NCBI GenBank assembly: GCA_009911035.1
Contig: QXWO01000021.1
Span: 1 to 64,000, forward strand
Origin: Lachnospiraceae bacterium
Lineage (GTDB): Bacteria > Bacillota > Clostridia > Lachnospirales > Lachnospiraceae
Reading direction: 5' to 3'
Length of the DNA: 64,000 bases
A program made the translations under genes and the position numbers. The notes beneath the pieces were generated by a model. That model was not told where the DNA came from. It saw only the letters and a program-made list of their open reading frames with translations, and made no database searches. Positions 1-7,362 of this stretch are shown piece by piece; the stretch's first letter is position 1, and each line of letters starts with the position of its first letter.

Positions 1-1
1 A

Positions 2-57
2 GGTGGCTCTCAAGAAAGAAATTTCCGGGTGGCTCTGAAGCGGGAAACTGGTGGCTC
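2..57. repeat. Three spaced GGTGGCTC repeats, possible insertion-sequence end
   Basis: The octamer GGTGGCTC occurs at 2-9, 28-35 and 50-57, spaced by 26 and 22 bases. Such iterated short repeats are seen near the ends of some transposons, where they bind the transposase, but no transposase is visible here because the window begins at this point. The assignment to an insertion sequence is an inference. Confidence 0.3.
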
Positions 58-88
58 CCAAGGGGGATAATATTCAGATAATGGACGC

Positions 89-223
89 ATGCTGAAGCAG
101 ATAAACTTTAACTTTCCAGTGTATTATGATGGTGAGGTTAGCAGGGAGATAAATCTTCCGAAAATTCGGTTGCTCAATGAGAATACAGTCGAGGTTGTGT
201 GCAGTTTAATCCATATAAAATAG
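89..223 (+). CDS. Small ORF of 44 residues, possible gene remnant
   Basis: An ATG at 89 opens a 44-codon frame ending at TAG 221-223. The product is mildly basic with alternating hydrophobic residues and resembles no family I recognise. The same frame is open for six codons upstream of the ATG, back to a TAA at 68-70, and there is no good ribosome binding site. It could be the tail of a gene destroyed by the repeats at 2-57, or chance. Confidence 0.2.
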   Translation: MLKQINFNFPVYYDGEVSREINLPKIRLLNENTVEVVCSLIHIK

Positions 224-251
224 GTGCCGTCTTTAAGTGGGGGTATTAAAG

Positions 252-317
252 GCGGTCACACTTTGTGGGCCGACTTATTAACAAAAGCTGCCACACTTTG
301 TGGGCCAGCGTTTGTTA
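252..317 (+). repeat. REP-like palindromic repeat, two diverged units
   Basis: Two units share the core CACACTTTGTGGGCC (257-271 and 292-306) separated by CGACTTATTAACAAAAGCTGC. The flanks CTTATT, AACAAA and GCGTTTGTT match the termini of the repeat family found at 1055, 8487, 20658, 44850 and 58342. The core is a diverged version of the small hairpin that sits in the middle of each unit elsewhere. Confidence 0.6.
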
Positions 318-334
318 TGAAAAGGACAGCAGCC

Positions 335-934
335 TTAATCCGGCTGCTGTCCGTCGTGGGGTGCCCACTGACATTCCATCATCTGCATATTTGAGAAAAC
401 TGCCTTGAAGGAAGAATCTTCCGGGGAGCAGGCATAAACGCCAAACCGGATTTTTCCTTTTCCATTGTGCATATGGCAGATACGCATCTGCTGAAAGGCT
501 TTTCCATCTGTGGAACACTCGATACGGTAGTCGTCGTCTCTCCGGCTGAAGCGGTACCACATAGATTTTACGGAGGCATCGATGACAGTTGTAGCCCAGT
601 CAGAATATCCCTGATTTGTAACGACGCTTCCCAAATGCTGGAAGGTTTCGTTTTCGTACTCAATGGAGCCTTTCAGCCAGTTTTCGCTGTCCAGATACAT
701 CACGATGCCGCACTGGTCAAAACGGTGATGGCTTTCTTCAAATTCTGTTTTTACCACGAAGCTAAAATATTTTTCCTCCGTCTCCATTTGCAGGACGGGG
801 GCATTGTCATTTTGGAAATGATAATAGGTTTTCTGCCACAAATCTGTATGGGGCTTGGTGACAATTTCAATTCTGTTGTGTTCTATTTTGCAGCTTTCAG
901 GTTCTCTTGTCCATTGAAAATTTGCTAAATCCAT
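335..934 (-). CDS. DUF1349 family protein, concanavalin-like fold
   Basis: The 199-residue product matches the pattern of DUF1349 proteins, a family with a predicted concanavalin A-like beta-sandwich; typical segments are FSFVVKTEF, QCGIVMYLDSENWLKGSIEY and FGVYACSPEDSSFKAVFS. Such proteins are often annotated as regulators of arabinose or enolase, but their biochemical role is not established. The start is placed at 934, where AGGAG lies 8 bases upstream; a longer reading frame to 988 lacks a binding site. There is no signal peptide, so a cytoplasmic location is likely. The gene stands alone between repeat blocks, transcribed opposite to the sigma factor operon. Confidence 0.75.
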   Translation of the reverse strand: MDLANFQWTREPESCKIEHNRIEIVTKPHTDLWQKTYYHFQNDNAPVLQMETEEKYFSFVVKTEFEESHHRFDQCGIVMYLDSENWLKGSIEYENETFQHLGSVVTNQGYSDWATTVIDASVKSMWYRFSRRDDDYRIECSTDGKAFQQMRICHMHNGKGKIRFGVYACSPEDSSFKAVFSNMQMMECQWAPHDGQQPD

Positions 935-1054
935 TGTATGATCTCCTGTCAATTGATGATTTTCGTATATGGCAGGCCAGGTGGGCACGCCTGTATATAC
1001 AGACTTTGTCTAATAAATCTGGCGGCTGCCGCAGCAGCGCCTACATTTTCTTAC

Positions 1055-1159
1055 AATAAGCTGGCTCGCGAAGCGCGACAGCGTTTGTTAATAAGCTGGC
1101 TCGCGAAGCGCGACAGCGTTTGTTAATAAGCTGGCTCGCGAAGCGCGACAGCGTTTGTT
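1055..1159 (-). repeat. Three identical 35-bp tandem repeats of the REP-like family
   Basis: Units at 1055-1089, 1090-1124 and 1125-1159 are identical over 35 bp, each reading AATAAGCTGGCTCGCG then AAGCGCGACAGCGTTTGTT. A fourth degenerate unit follows at about 1160-1200. The centre of each unit (GCTCGCGAAGCGCG) can fold as a tight hairpin. The units are in the opposite orientation to the copies at 8487 and 20658. The rest of the 935-1307 gap holds only the promoter listed next. Confidence 0.9.
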
Positions 1160-1241
1160 TAACATAAGAACAGTTCGCAAAGCGTGCTGTCCGTTGCTTT
1201 ATATTATAGCAGAGGGGAAGTAATTTATCAATTCCTGACTT

Positions 1242-1270
1242 TTTACATTGCCCGTCCGTTATACTATATA
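1242..1270 (+). promoter_or_regulatory. Possible promoter of the ECF sigma factor operon
   Basis: TTTACA (1242-1247) and TATATA (1265-1270) are separated by 17 bases and lie about 40 bases upstream of the ATG at 1308. An autoregulated ECF-type promoter in the same stretch cannot be excluded. Confidence 0.4.
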
Positions 1271-1307
1271 GAAAGCGCTTTTAGAGTTTATTAAGGAAGG
1301 GGGAGAC

Positions 1308-1823
1308 ATGGATACAGATTTTCTGCTTATACAGAGGATGCGCATGGGTTACGAGGATGCGCTGGAATTTTTTGTAAAGAAATATTATCCGCAGATATTA
1401 AAATATTGCCGGATACATATTGCTGATGCGGGCTATGCGGAGGACATGACGCAGGAAACCTTTGTCCGTTTCTTTGGAGCTTTGCAGAGATATCAGGATT
1501 ATGGCAGGGCGGTTAACTTTTTGTATGTGATTGCCAGAAATCTGTGCACGGATTTCCACCGGAAAAACAGGGAAATTCCCGTTGAGCGGCTGCCGGACGG
1601 ACCAGACTGCAGAGGGGAAAACAGGGACGTGCTGATGGATGTGCAGGCGGCCCTTCTGAAATTGCCGGAGGAGATACGGGAAGTGGCGGTCCTGTACTTT
1701 ATACAGGAGCGGAAACAGAAGGACATTGCCCGCATACTTGGCATCAGCCTGTCTTTGGTCAAATACAGGACAGGCAGGGCGCGGGAACTGCTGAGCGCCT
1801 GTCTGGGAAAGGAGAATATATGA
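1308..1823 (+). CDS. ECF-type RNA polymerase sigma-70 factor
   Basis: This 171-residue protein has the two-domain layout of extracytoplasmic function sigma factors. Region 2 spans about residues 20-90 (AEDMTQETFVRFF, VNFLYVIARNLCTDFHRK) and region 4 about 110-165 (LPEEIREVAVLYF, QKDIARILGISLSLVKYR, the helix-turn-helix). It would direct RNA polymerase to a small set of promoters. It begins after AAGGAAGGGGGAG and overlaps the next gene by 4 bases (ATGA), implying coupling. The gene order sigma factor, membrane protein, ABC ATPase, ABC permease suggests a stress or antimicrobial-peptide response module in which the second gene may act as the anti-sigma factor. Confidence 0.9.
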   Translation: MDTDFLLIQRMRMGYEDALEFFVKKYYPQILKYCRIHIADAGYAEDMTQETFVRFFGALQRYQDYGRAVNFLYVIARNLCTDFHRKNREIPVERLPDGPDCRGENRDVLMDVQAALLKLPEEIREVAVLYFIQERKQKDIARILGISLSLVKYRTGRARELLSACLGKENI

Positions 1824-2581
1824 GATTATCAGATAACGAGTTGAAAAAAAAACTGAGAAGCAGGGCATTGGAAGTTTATCCGGAAAGTGCCCTGCAGAAT
1901 ACAATCTACGCATCGGAAGAAGCTTTTTATGAAAAAGAAGCAAATAGCCCCCTTTCTGGATTTGAATTCCTTTATCAGCAGGGAAGATATATACGCAGGC
2001 GCTGGTGGGTGATGCAGGCTGTCCTGCTGCTGGCTTTGTGGTGGCTGCTGTCTTTGGGAGGGAGCGGCTATTATCTGAAAAGGCTTATGGGGACTGCTGC
2101 TTCCCTGTTCGGGGTGCTGCTTTTGCCGGAATTGTGGAAAAACCAAAGCAGCAATGCCATGGAGATAGAGTGTGCTTCCTATTATTCCTTAAGGCAGGTG
2201 TATGCAGCCCGCCTCTTCTGGTTTGCCATGATTGACCTGATTCTGCTTGGAAGTTTTGCCGCAGGAGTGGTGGGGGCCGGGGAAATATTGATTCAGGATA
2301 TGGCAGTTCAATTTTTTCTGCCTTACGTGGTAACATGCTGTATTTGTTTCCATTGTCTTTACAGCCGCAGAATTACATCGGAGACTTTTTCCATTTTTCT
2401 GTGTCTGGCATGGAGCGGAATCTGGACGCAGATCGTTTTAAGTGAAAGGGTATACCAGAGCCTGTCCCTGCCAGTGTGGAATGGGATGCTGGCGGCGGCA
2501 GCATTTTATCTGGGATACTGTATTTGCCGGGGACAGAAAAGATGTAGGGAGATATGGGAGGTGAAGTCTTTATGGAATTAA
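1820..2581 (+). CDS. Membrane protein, possible anti-sigma factor
   Basis: The 253-residue protein has a soluble N-terminus of about 60 residues followed by about six hydrophobic segments (for example ALWWLLSLGG, GSFAAGVVGAGEILI, LAAAAFYLGYCI). The N-terminal section (about 1-45) is charged and could contact the sigma factor encoded just upstream, with which it overlaps by 4 bases. I do not recognise a named family. Position and topology suggest either an anti-sigma factor or an accessory membrane subunit of the following ABC transporter. Confidence 0.65.
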   Translation: MRLSDNELKKKLRSRALEVYPESALQNTIYASEEAFYEKEANSPLSGFEFLYQQGRYIRRRWWVMQAVLLLALWWLLSLGGSGYYLKRLMGTAASLFGVLLLPELWKNQSSNAMEIECASYYSLRQVYAARLFWFAMIDLILLGSFAAGVVGAGEILIQDMAVQFFLPYVVTCCICFHCLYSRRITSETFSIFLCLAWSGIWTQIVLSERVYQSLSLPVWNGMLAAAAFYLGYCICRGQKRCREIWEVKSLWN

Positions 2582-3459
2582 AGATTACAGAACTGACAAA
2601 AACATTTCAGGATATTCATGCAGTTGATCATGTTTCCTATATAATGACCAACGGGGTTTATGGACTGCTGGGTGTGAATGGCGCCGGAAAGACCACGCTT
2701 ATGCGTATGCTCTGTACGCTTTTGAAACCCACTGGGGGGCAGATTACATGGGACGGGCAGGATATTTTTTCCATGGATGGGGATTACCGCAGACTGCTTG
2801 GGTATCTTCCCCAGGATTTTGGATATTATCCCGATTTTACGGTATATGAATATCTGATGTATATTGGCTCTATCAAGGGACTGCGGCCTGTGGCAGCGAA
2901 AAAGAGGACAGAGCAGCTTTTAAAGCAGGTGGGACTTTTAAAGATAAAAAACAGGAAAATGAAAAAGCTTTCCGGCGGCATGAAGCGGCGGGCGGGGATT
3001 GCCCAGGCAATGCTCAATGACCCTGCCATCTTAATTCTGGATGAGCCTACTGCCGGGCTGGATCCCAGTGAAAGGATCCGTTTCCGCAATCTTCTCGGGG
3101 AACTGGCCGGGGAGAGGTTGGTATTGCTGTCCACTCATATTGTGCCGGATGTGGAATATATTGCAAAAGAAATTCTGCTGATGAAAGACGGGAAGTTCTG
3201 CGCATCAGGAACTTTTAAGGAATTGATGACATCCATGAGTGAACAGGTCTGGCGTATGACCGTACAGAGAAGCGAGGTGGAGCATTACCTTAATAAATAT
3301 AAAGTGTCTAATGTCAGATCAGTGCCGGAAGGAGCGGAGCTGCGGGTTTTGTCAGAGGTATGCCCTTTGGCAGGGGCAGTAAAGGAGCCGGCGGGGCTGG
3401 AAGATTTATTCCTGCACCATTTTGGAGAAAGGTCAGGTGAGACAGATGACGAGATATGA
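2572..3459 (+). CDS. ABC transporter ATP-binding protein
   Basis: This is a 295-residue ABC ATPase. Walker A is GVNGAGKT (34-41), the signature is LSGGMKRR (133-140) and Walker B with the catalytic glutamate is ILILDEPTAG (153-162). The C-terminal 70 residues are an accessory region as in CcmA/BcrA-like exporters. ATG 2572 was chosen because GGGAGGTG lies 8 bases before it; the upstream ATG at 2554 lacks a binding site. The start overlaps the preceding membrane protein, and the stop overlaps the permease gene. It presumably energises the permease encoded next. Confidence 0.9.
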   Translation: MELKITELTKTFQDIHAVDHVSYIMTNGVYGLLGVNGAGKTTLMRMLCTLLKPTGGQITWDGQDIFSMDGDYRRLLGYLPQDFGYYPDFTVYEYLMYIGSIKGLRPVAAKKRTEQLLKQVGLLKIKNRKMKKLSGGMKRRAGIAQAMLNDPAILILDEPTAGLDPSERIRFRNLLGELAGERLVLLSTHIVPDVEYIAKEILLMKDGKFCASGTFKELMTSMSEQVWRMTVQRSEVEHYLNKYKVSNVRSVPEGAELRVLSEVCPLAGAVKEPAGLEDLFLHHFGERSGETDDEI

Positions 3460-4666
3460 ACTTAAAAAAGTATTTTTCCGTACAGGCAATAAGATAGCGC
3501 TGTTTGTGCTGCTTGCTATGACTGGAATTGTCTGTTTTTTTGCGTGCAGTGTCCCCTATACGGATGCAGATGGCGTAACCAGAGGCGGTCCATGGGCTGT
3601 TGCTTCCCTAAGAGCCGATCAGAAGAAATGGGAGGGCATACTGGACGAGGACAGGATAAGACAGGTTATTGCAGAAAACAAAAGGATTACCGATTCACCG
3701 GAATATTTGTCAGAGGATGTCACTAAAAACAATATTGCCTATAGCTGGGGACAGGGAATTATGGAAATCCGTGAACTTTTGAACCGGGCTTTTGCAGAAG
3801 GCTTCCGGGATTATAATTATTACCGGGCAAACGGGCTGGAGGAAGCGGATGCCCCGCAGTTTTACGGCAACCGTATCATGTTGTTGGAAGAATGGCTCCG
3901 CGACGAGGCAGCAGATACATTTTCCGAAGAGGAAAAAGCTTATCTGATTCATCAGTATGAAAGTCTGGAAACGCCCTTGTATTATGACTACATGAAAGGC
4001 TGGTCGCAGTTGTTTGAGTTTGCCCCTACAATCGTCATGATTACAATGCTTGTTTTGGGCTATCTGGTATCGGGAATCTTTTCCGGCGAATTTACCTGCA
4101 AGTCTGACGGGATATTTTTTACATCCCTTTATGGAAGGAACAGAGCGGTTCTGGCTAAGATAAAAGCCGGGTTTTTGATTGTTACCATCATTTATTTTGC
4201 TGTGATGCTGGTTTACACCGGGATTACGGTCGGATATCTGGGCGCCGGCGGCTGGAAGTGTCCGATACAGATTAATCAGTGGAAATCACTTTACAATATT
4301 ACAGTGGGACAGGAGTATTTACTGATTCTTGCAGGAGGATATATGGGCTGTCTGTTTATCTCCTTTTTGTGTATGCTTGTGTCGGCGAAAGCAAAGTCGG
4401 CAGTGACGGCAGTTGTCATACCCTTTGTGCTGATTTTCATCCCGTCTTTTATAGCGAATATAAACAATCCTCTGGTTAATAAGATTTTGGGGCTGCTTCC
4501 GGACCAGTTGCTGCAGGTAGGGGTGGCGCTCAATTATTTTATGCTGTATACTGTGAATGGGAAAGTATTTTCCGCAGTTCCGGTTCTGCTGACGTTGTAT
4601 CCGGCGTTGACGCTGGCGTTTATACCGGGAATATATTATACGTACCGGCGCAGGCAGATTATCTGA
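3446..4666 (+). CDS. ABC transporter permease, ABC-2 type
   Basis: The 406-residue protein has one N-terminal membrane helix (about 14-36), a large extracytoplasmic loop of about 150 residues, then five or six membrane helices in the C-terminal half (for example ITMLVLGYLVSGIFSGEFT, AVVIPFVLIFIPSFIA). That is the layout of ABC-2 permeases of the lantibiotic or bacitracin immunity type. The ATG at 3446 follows AGGTGAG and overlaps the ATPase gene by 14 bases. Substrate unknown; export of or protection against a membrane-active compound is an inference from the sigma factor context. Confidence 0.8.
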   Translation: MTRYELKKVFFRTGNKIALFVLLAMTGIVCFFACSVPYTDADGVTRGGPWAVASLRADQKKWEGILDEDRIRQVIAENKRITDSPEYLSEDVTKNNIAYSWGQGIMEIRELLNRAFAEGFRDYNYYRANGLEEADAPQFYGNRIMLLEEWLRDEAADTFSEEEKAYLIHQYESLETPLYYDYMKGWSQLFEFAPTIVMITMLVLGYLVSGIFSGEFTCKSDGIFFTSLYGRNRAVLAKIKAGFLIVTIIYFAVMLVYTGITVGYLGAGGWKCPIQINQWKSLYNITVGQEYLLILAGGYMGCLFISFLCMLVSAKAKSAVTAVVIPFVLIFIPSFIANINNPLVNKILGLLPDQLLQVGVALNYFMLYTVNGKVFSAVPVLLTLYPALTLAFIPGIYYTYRRRQII

Positions 4667-4739
4667 CCAGTTCCTGCCCGGAATGTGTGCCTTGTATGCT
4701 TTGGGCAGGCAGAATCTGCAGAACCGGGCAATTTGTCTG

Positions 4740-5156
4740 TTACAGGACTTTTCTAAAAAACATTTCCATTGGCTGGTCAAATGGCGTATTATTAAGTACT
4801 AATCCGCCGCAATCTATGTATCCCAGTTTCCGGTATAAATGCTGTGCCCCTTCATCAACCTGTGTGGAAACCAAGGTCATTTTATAGCCTTGGTTTTTCA
4901 TTTCATTTTCCCAACTGGTTATTGCCTGCTTCGCAAATCCCTTACCGCGGTATTCCTCTTTGATAAACAAAAGATTCAAAAATGGAAGATTATCCCACAG
5001 AACACAATGTGTCATTATTCCGATACACTGGTTTTCTTCCCAAATAACGTAACCGGACTTTGTATATACCCGATTGGCGTAACCTGCATCATTAACATGC
5101 TTATCAATGCTCATTACAAATTTTTTATCATTATCTGTTACGACTTTTATTTCCAT
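4740..5156 (-). CDS. GNAT family N-acetyltransferase
   Basis: This 138-residue protein contains the GNAT acetyl-CoA loop IKEEYRGKGFAKQAI (about residues 66-80) and the beta-bulge region before it (FLNLLFI), with a final HLYRKLGYIDCG typical of the fold. AGGAGGAG lies just upstream of the start at 5156. It converges on the ABC transporter operon. The acetyl acceptor cannot be told from the sequence. Confidence 0.85.
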   Translation of the reverse strand: MEIKVVTDNDKKFVMSIDKHVNDAGYANRVYTKSGYVIWEENQCIGIMTHCVLWDNLPFLNLLFIKEEYRGKGFAKQAITSWENEMKNQGYKMTLVSTQVDEGAQHLYRKLGYIDCGGLVLNNTPFDQPMEMFFRKVL

Positions 5157-5325
5157 TTTCTCCTCCTAAAAATCATCAGCCGCCGCTGAATCCGTCTTCC
5201 TGGACCTGCATTACGAAAATATTCTCAAGGGATTATCTCATCAAAGTATAAATGTAGGAATATCAAATATATATTACATTAACAGCTCTTTATTTGCAAA
5301 TTGGTTTTATGTATCTAAAGCTACG

Positions 5326-5479
5326 GTGAAATAAAATCGTTACTGTTCACACAGACCTGCGCATTTACTGCGCTGGTCGTAAGAAAGTGATTCGGGAGTG
5401 CAAAAATCCCATTGCCGAAGGCAATTTTCGATGGATTTTTGCATGTTACTGGTCACGGAGTGAACAGTGAAATAAAATC
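5326..5479. mobile_element. MITE-like inverted-repeat element, copy 1
   Basis: Terminal inverted repeats TACTGTTCAC (5341-5350) and GTGAACAGT (near 5460-5468) enclose about 115 bp that is nearly identical to copy 2 at 12515-12672. The interior has a nested hairpin, CAAAAATCC with GGATTTTTG plus ATTGCC with GGCAAT (5401-5441). The element is bracketed by a 13-bp direct repeat GTGAAATAAAATC at 5326-5338 and 5467-5479, which could be a target duplication. It has no coding capacity. The remainder of the 5157-5555 gap shows AT-rich sequence only. Confidence 0.7.
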
Positions 5480-5555
5480 AGGAAAAGGGCAATTTTTATT
5501 AAGACAGGGACTGGCAGGGGTGCTATAATGGGCAAAAGCAGGAAGGAGAGATTCT

Positions 5556-5867
5556 ATGATGGATAGTATGCCGTTGACGGAAAAAGTGCTTTTGTACATT
5601 GAAAACAATCTGGATAAAAAGCTGACATTAGAGAAAATAGCGGAAGAACTGCATTACTCAAAATTTTATATGGCAAGGACATTTAAAGAAGATACGGGAT
5701 GTACGCTGTATAAGTATATACGGGGCAGGCGCATGGACGAGGCGGCGTGGAAGCTGGCCCAGACCGGGAAGTCCATTGCCGAGATTGCCTTAGAGGCCGG
5801 TTACAGTTCCCAGCAGGCATTTACACAGGCTTTTGGCTGTGCGTACCAGTGCACGCCCCAGGAATAA
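5556..5867 (+). CDS. AraC-type DNA-binding protein, HTH domain only, cut short
   Basis: The 103-residue product is a stand-alone AraC/XylS DNA-binding domain. It has two helix-turn-helix segments, LTLEKIAEELHYSKFYMARTF (about 24-44) and SIAEIALEAGYSSQQAFTQAF (about 73-93), and no ligand-binding domain. It ends at TAA 5865-5867 directly after CTPQE, where family members normally continue with Tyr-Arg. Reading on in the same frame gives 25 more sensible codons to a TGA at 5943-5945 that overlaps the clpP start as ATGA. A nonsense mutation is therefore likely; the HTH core is intact and may still function. Confidence 0.75.
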   Translation: MMDSMPLTEKVLLYIENNLDKKLTLEKIAEELHYSKFYMARTFKEDTGCTLYKYIRGRRMDEAAWKLAQTGKSIAEIALEAGYSSQQAFTQAFGCAYQCTPQE

Positions 5868-5941
5868 AGGAGAATTGGGGTATATCATCCCAGACATAAG
5901 GGAACGGATGTGGAAATGAGACTTGCGGGAGGATTGGCGGC

Positions 5942-6535
5942 ATGAGCGTGATTCCTTATGTGGTTGAGCAGACGGGCAGGGGGGAGAGAAGCTATGATAT
6001 TTATTCAAGGCTTCTTTCGGACAGGATTGTGTTTTTAGGGGAGGAAGTCAGCGACAGTTCGGCAGGCATAATCATTGCCCAGATGCTTTTTTTAGAAGCA
6101 CAGGATCCTGAAAAGGATATTCAGTTTTATATAAACAGTCCGGGGGGCTCTGTATCGGCGGGATTTGCGGTTTATGATACCATGCAGTATGTAAAATGTG
6201 ATATCTCTACTATATGCCTTGGGATGGCTGCCAGTTTCGGAGCGTTCCTGCTGGCAGGCGGAACCAGGGGAAAACGGATGGCACTGCCCAATGCGGAGAT
6301 TATGATACATCAGCCTGCCATTCACGGAGACGGTGTCCGTGGACAGGCAACAGATATAAAGATTATGTCAGACCATATCCAGAACAGTAAAAGGAAGCTG
6401 AACAGGATACTGGCGGAAAATACCGGAAAGACAGTGGAAGAGATTGCTGCTGCCACGGAGAGGGATAATTACCTGTCGGCTGGGGAAGCGCTGGAATTTG
6501 GACTGATTGATAAAATTCTTACCCGGCGGCTGTAA
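5942..6535 (+). CDS. clpP: ClpP-like ATP-dependent serine protease subunit
   Basis: This 197-residue protein is a full-length ClpP. The catalytic triad is visible: Ser98 in GMAASFG, His123 in IMIHQP and Asp175 in TERDNYLS, with the oxyanion motif [11 protein letters not shown] (65-75). ClpP forms the tetradecameric chamber that degrades unfolded proteins delivered by ClpX or ClpC. No clpX or tig lies beside it, so it is probably an additional paralogue rather than the housekeeping copy. It starts inside the would-be stop codon of the extended AraC reading frame (ATGA), suggesting the two genes were once translationally coupled. No CtsR box was recognised. Confidence 0.9.
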   Translation: MSVIPYVVEQTGRGERSYDIYSRLLSDRIVFLGEEVSDSSAGIIIAQMLFLEAQDPEKDIQFYINSPGGSVSAGFAVYDTMQYVKCDISTICLGMAASFGAFLLAGGTRGKRMALPNAEIMIHQPAIHGDGVRGQATDIKIMSDHIQNSKRKLNRILAENTGKTVEEIAAATERDNYLSAGEALEFGLIDKILTRRL

Positions 6536-6653
6536 TAAATATGTTCCCATTATGTTCCTTCCTGTGCTATGATTAGTTTCATGGTAATACACTTTTGATG
6601 CCCCGTTGCTTACAGCGGGGTTGCTGACTATAGGAAAGGAACAGGTGAGGAGA

Positions 6654-7271
6654 ATGAAGGTTTTACTGATTAATGGGAGTCCGCGGGCAAATGGAAATAC
6701 TTATATCGCGCTTCATGAGATGGAAAATGTCTTTGGGCAGGAGGGAGTGGAAACAGAGATTTTGCATATCGGCAATAAGGACATCCGGGGATGCATCGGT
6801 TGTGGTTCCTGTGCGCAGAACGGTAAATGTGTATTTGACGATGCAGTAAATGAGACGGCGGCAAAGTTTGCGGCCTGTGACGGGCTGGTGGTTGGCAGTC
6901 CTGTATACTACGCATCGGCCAATGCAACCCTGGTGGCGTTTCTGACACGGCTGTTTTACAGTACTTCTTTTGATAAGACCATGAAGGTCGGGGCAAGTGT
7001 TGTGGCGGCCCGCAGGGGCGGCTTATCGTCAACCTTTGATGAACTGAATAAATTTTTTACGATTTCGGGTATGCCTGTGGCATCCAGCCAGTATTGGAAC
7101 AGCATCCATGGAAGGGCGGCAGGCGAAGCACAGCAGGATTTGGAAGGATTGCAGACCATGCGCACGCTGGCAAGAAATATGACATTTCTTATGAAAAGTA
7201 TTGCCCTTGGAAAGGAAAAGTATGGCCTTCCTGAAAAGGAGCCGTTCCAGAGGACGAATTTTATACGGTAA
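6654..7271 (+). CDS. NADPH-dependent FMN reductase, flavodoxin-like
   Basis: The 205-residue protein has the flavodoxin-like FMN phosphate loop NGSPRANGNT (residues 7-16) and a second FMN contact GSPVYYASANATLVAFLTR, with CIGCGSCAQNGKC (about 44-56) as in the iron-sulfur flavoprotein/NAD(P)H oxidoreductase branch. It likely reduces quinones, nitro compounds or metal ions. The start at 6654 is set by AGGTGAGGAG; earlier in-frame codons lack a site. A short CCCCG/CGGGG hairpin sits at 6601-6620 in its leader. It is monocistronic. Confidence 0.85.
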   Translation: MKVLLINGSPRANGNTYIALHEMENVFGQEGVETEILHIGNKDIRGCIGCGSCAQNGKCVFDDAVNETAAKFAACDGLVVGSPVYYASANATLVAFLTRLFYSTSFDKTMKVGASVVAARRGGLSSTFDELNKFFTISGMPVASSQYWNSIHGRAAGEAQQDLEGLQTMRTLARNMTFLMKSIALGKEKYGLPEKEPFQRTNFIR

Positions 7272-7362
7272 GATTGGGCGGGCTGTCCCCGGCGTGTGCG
7301 GCTAATTGTTCCGGGGGCAGCTCTTTTAGCCGTATGTAAAAGATACAAACACATTATAAAAA

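Noticed and set aside
1055-1159. CRISPR array
   Set aside because: The three 35-bp copies are directly adjacent with no spacers, and no cas genes are present. The units belong to a dispersed palindromic family.
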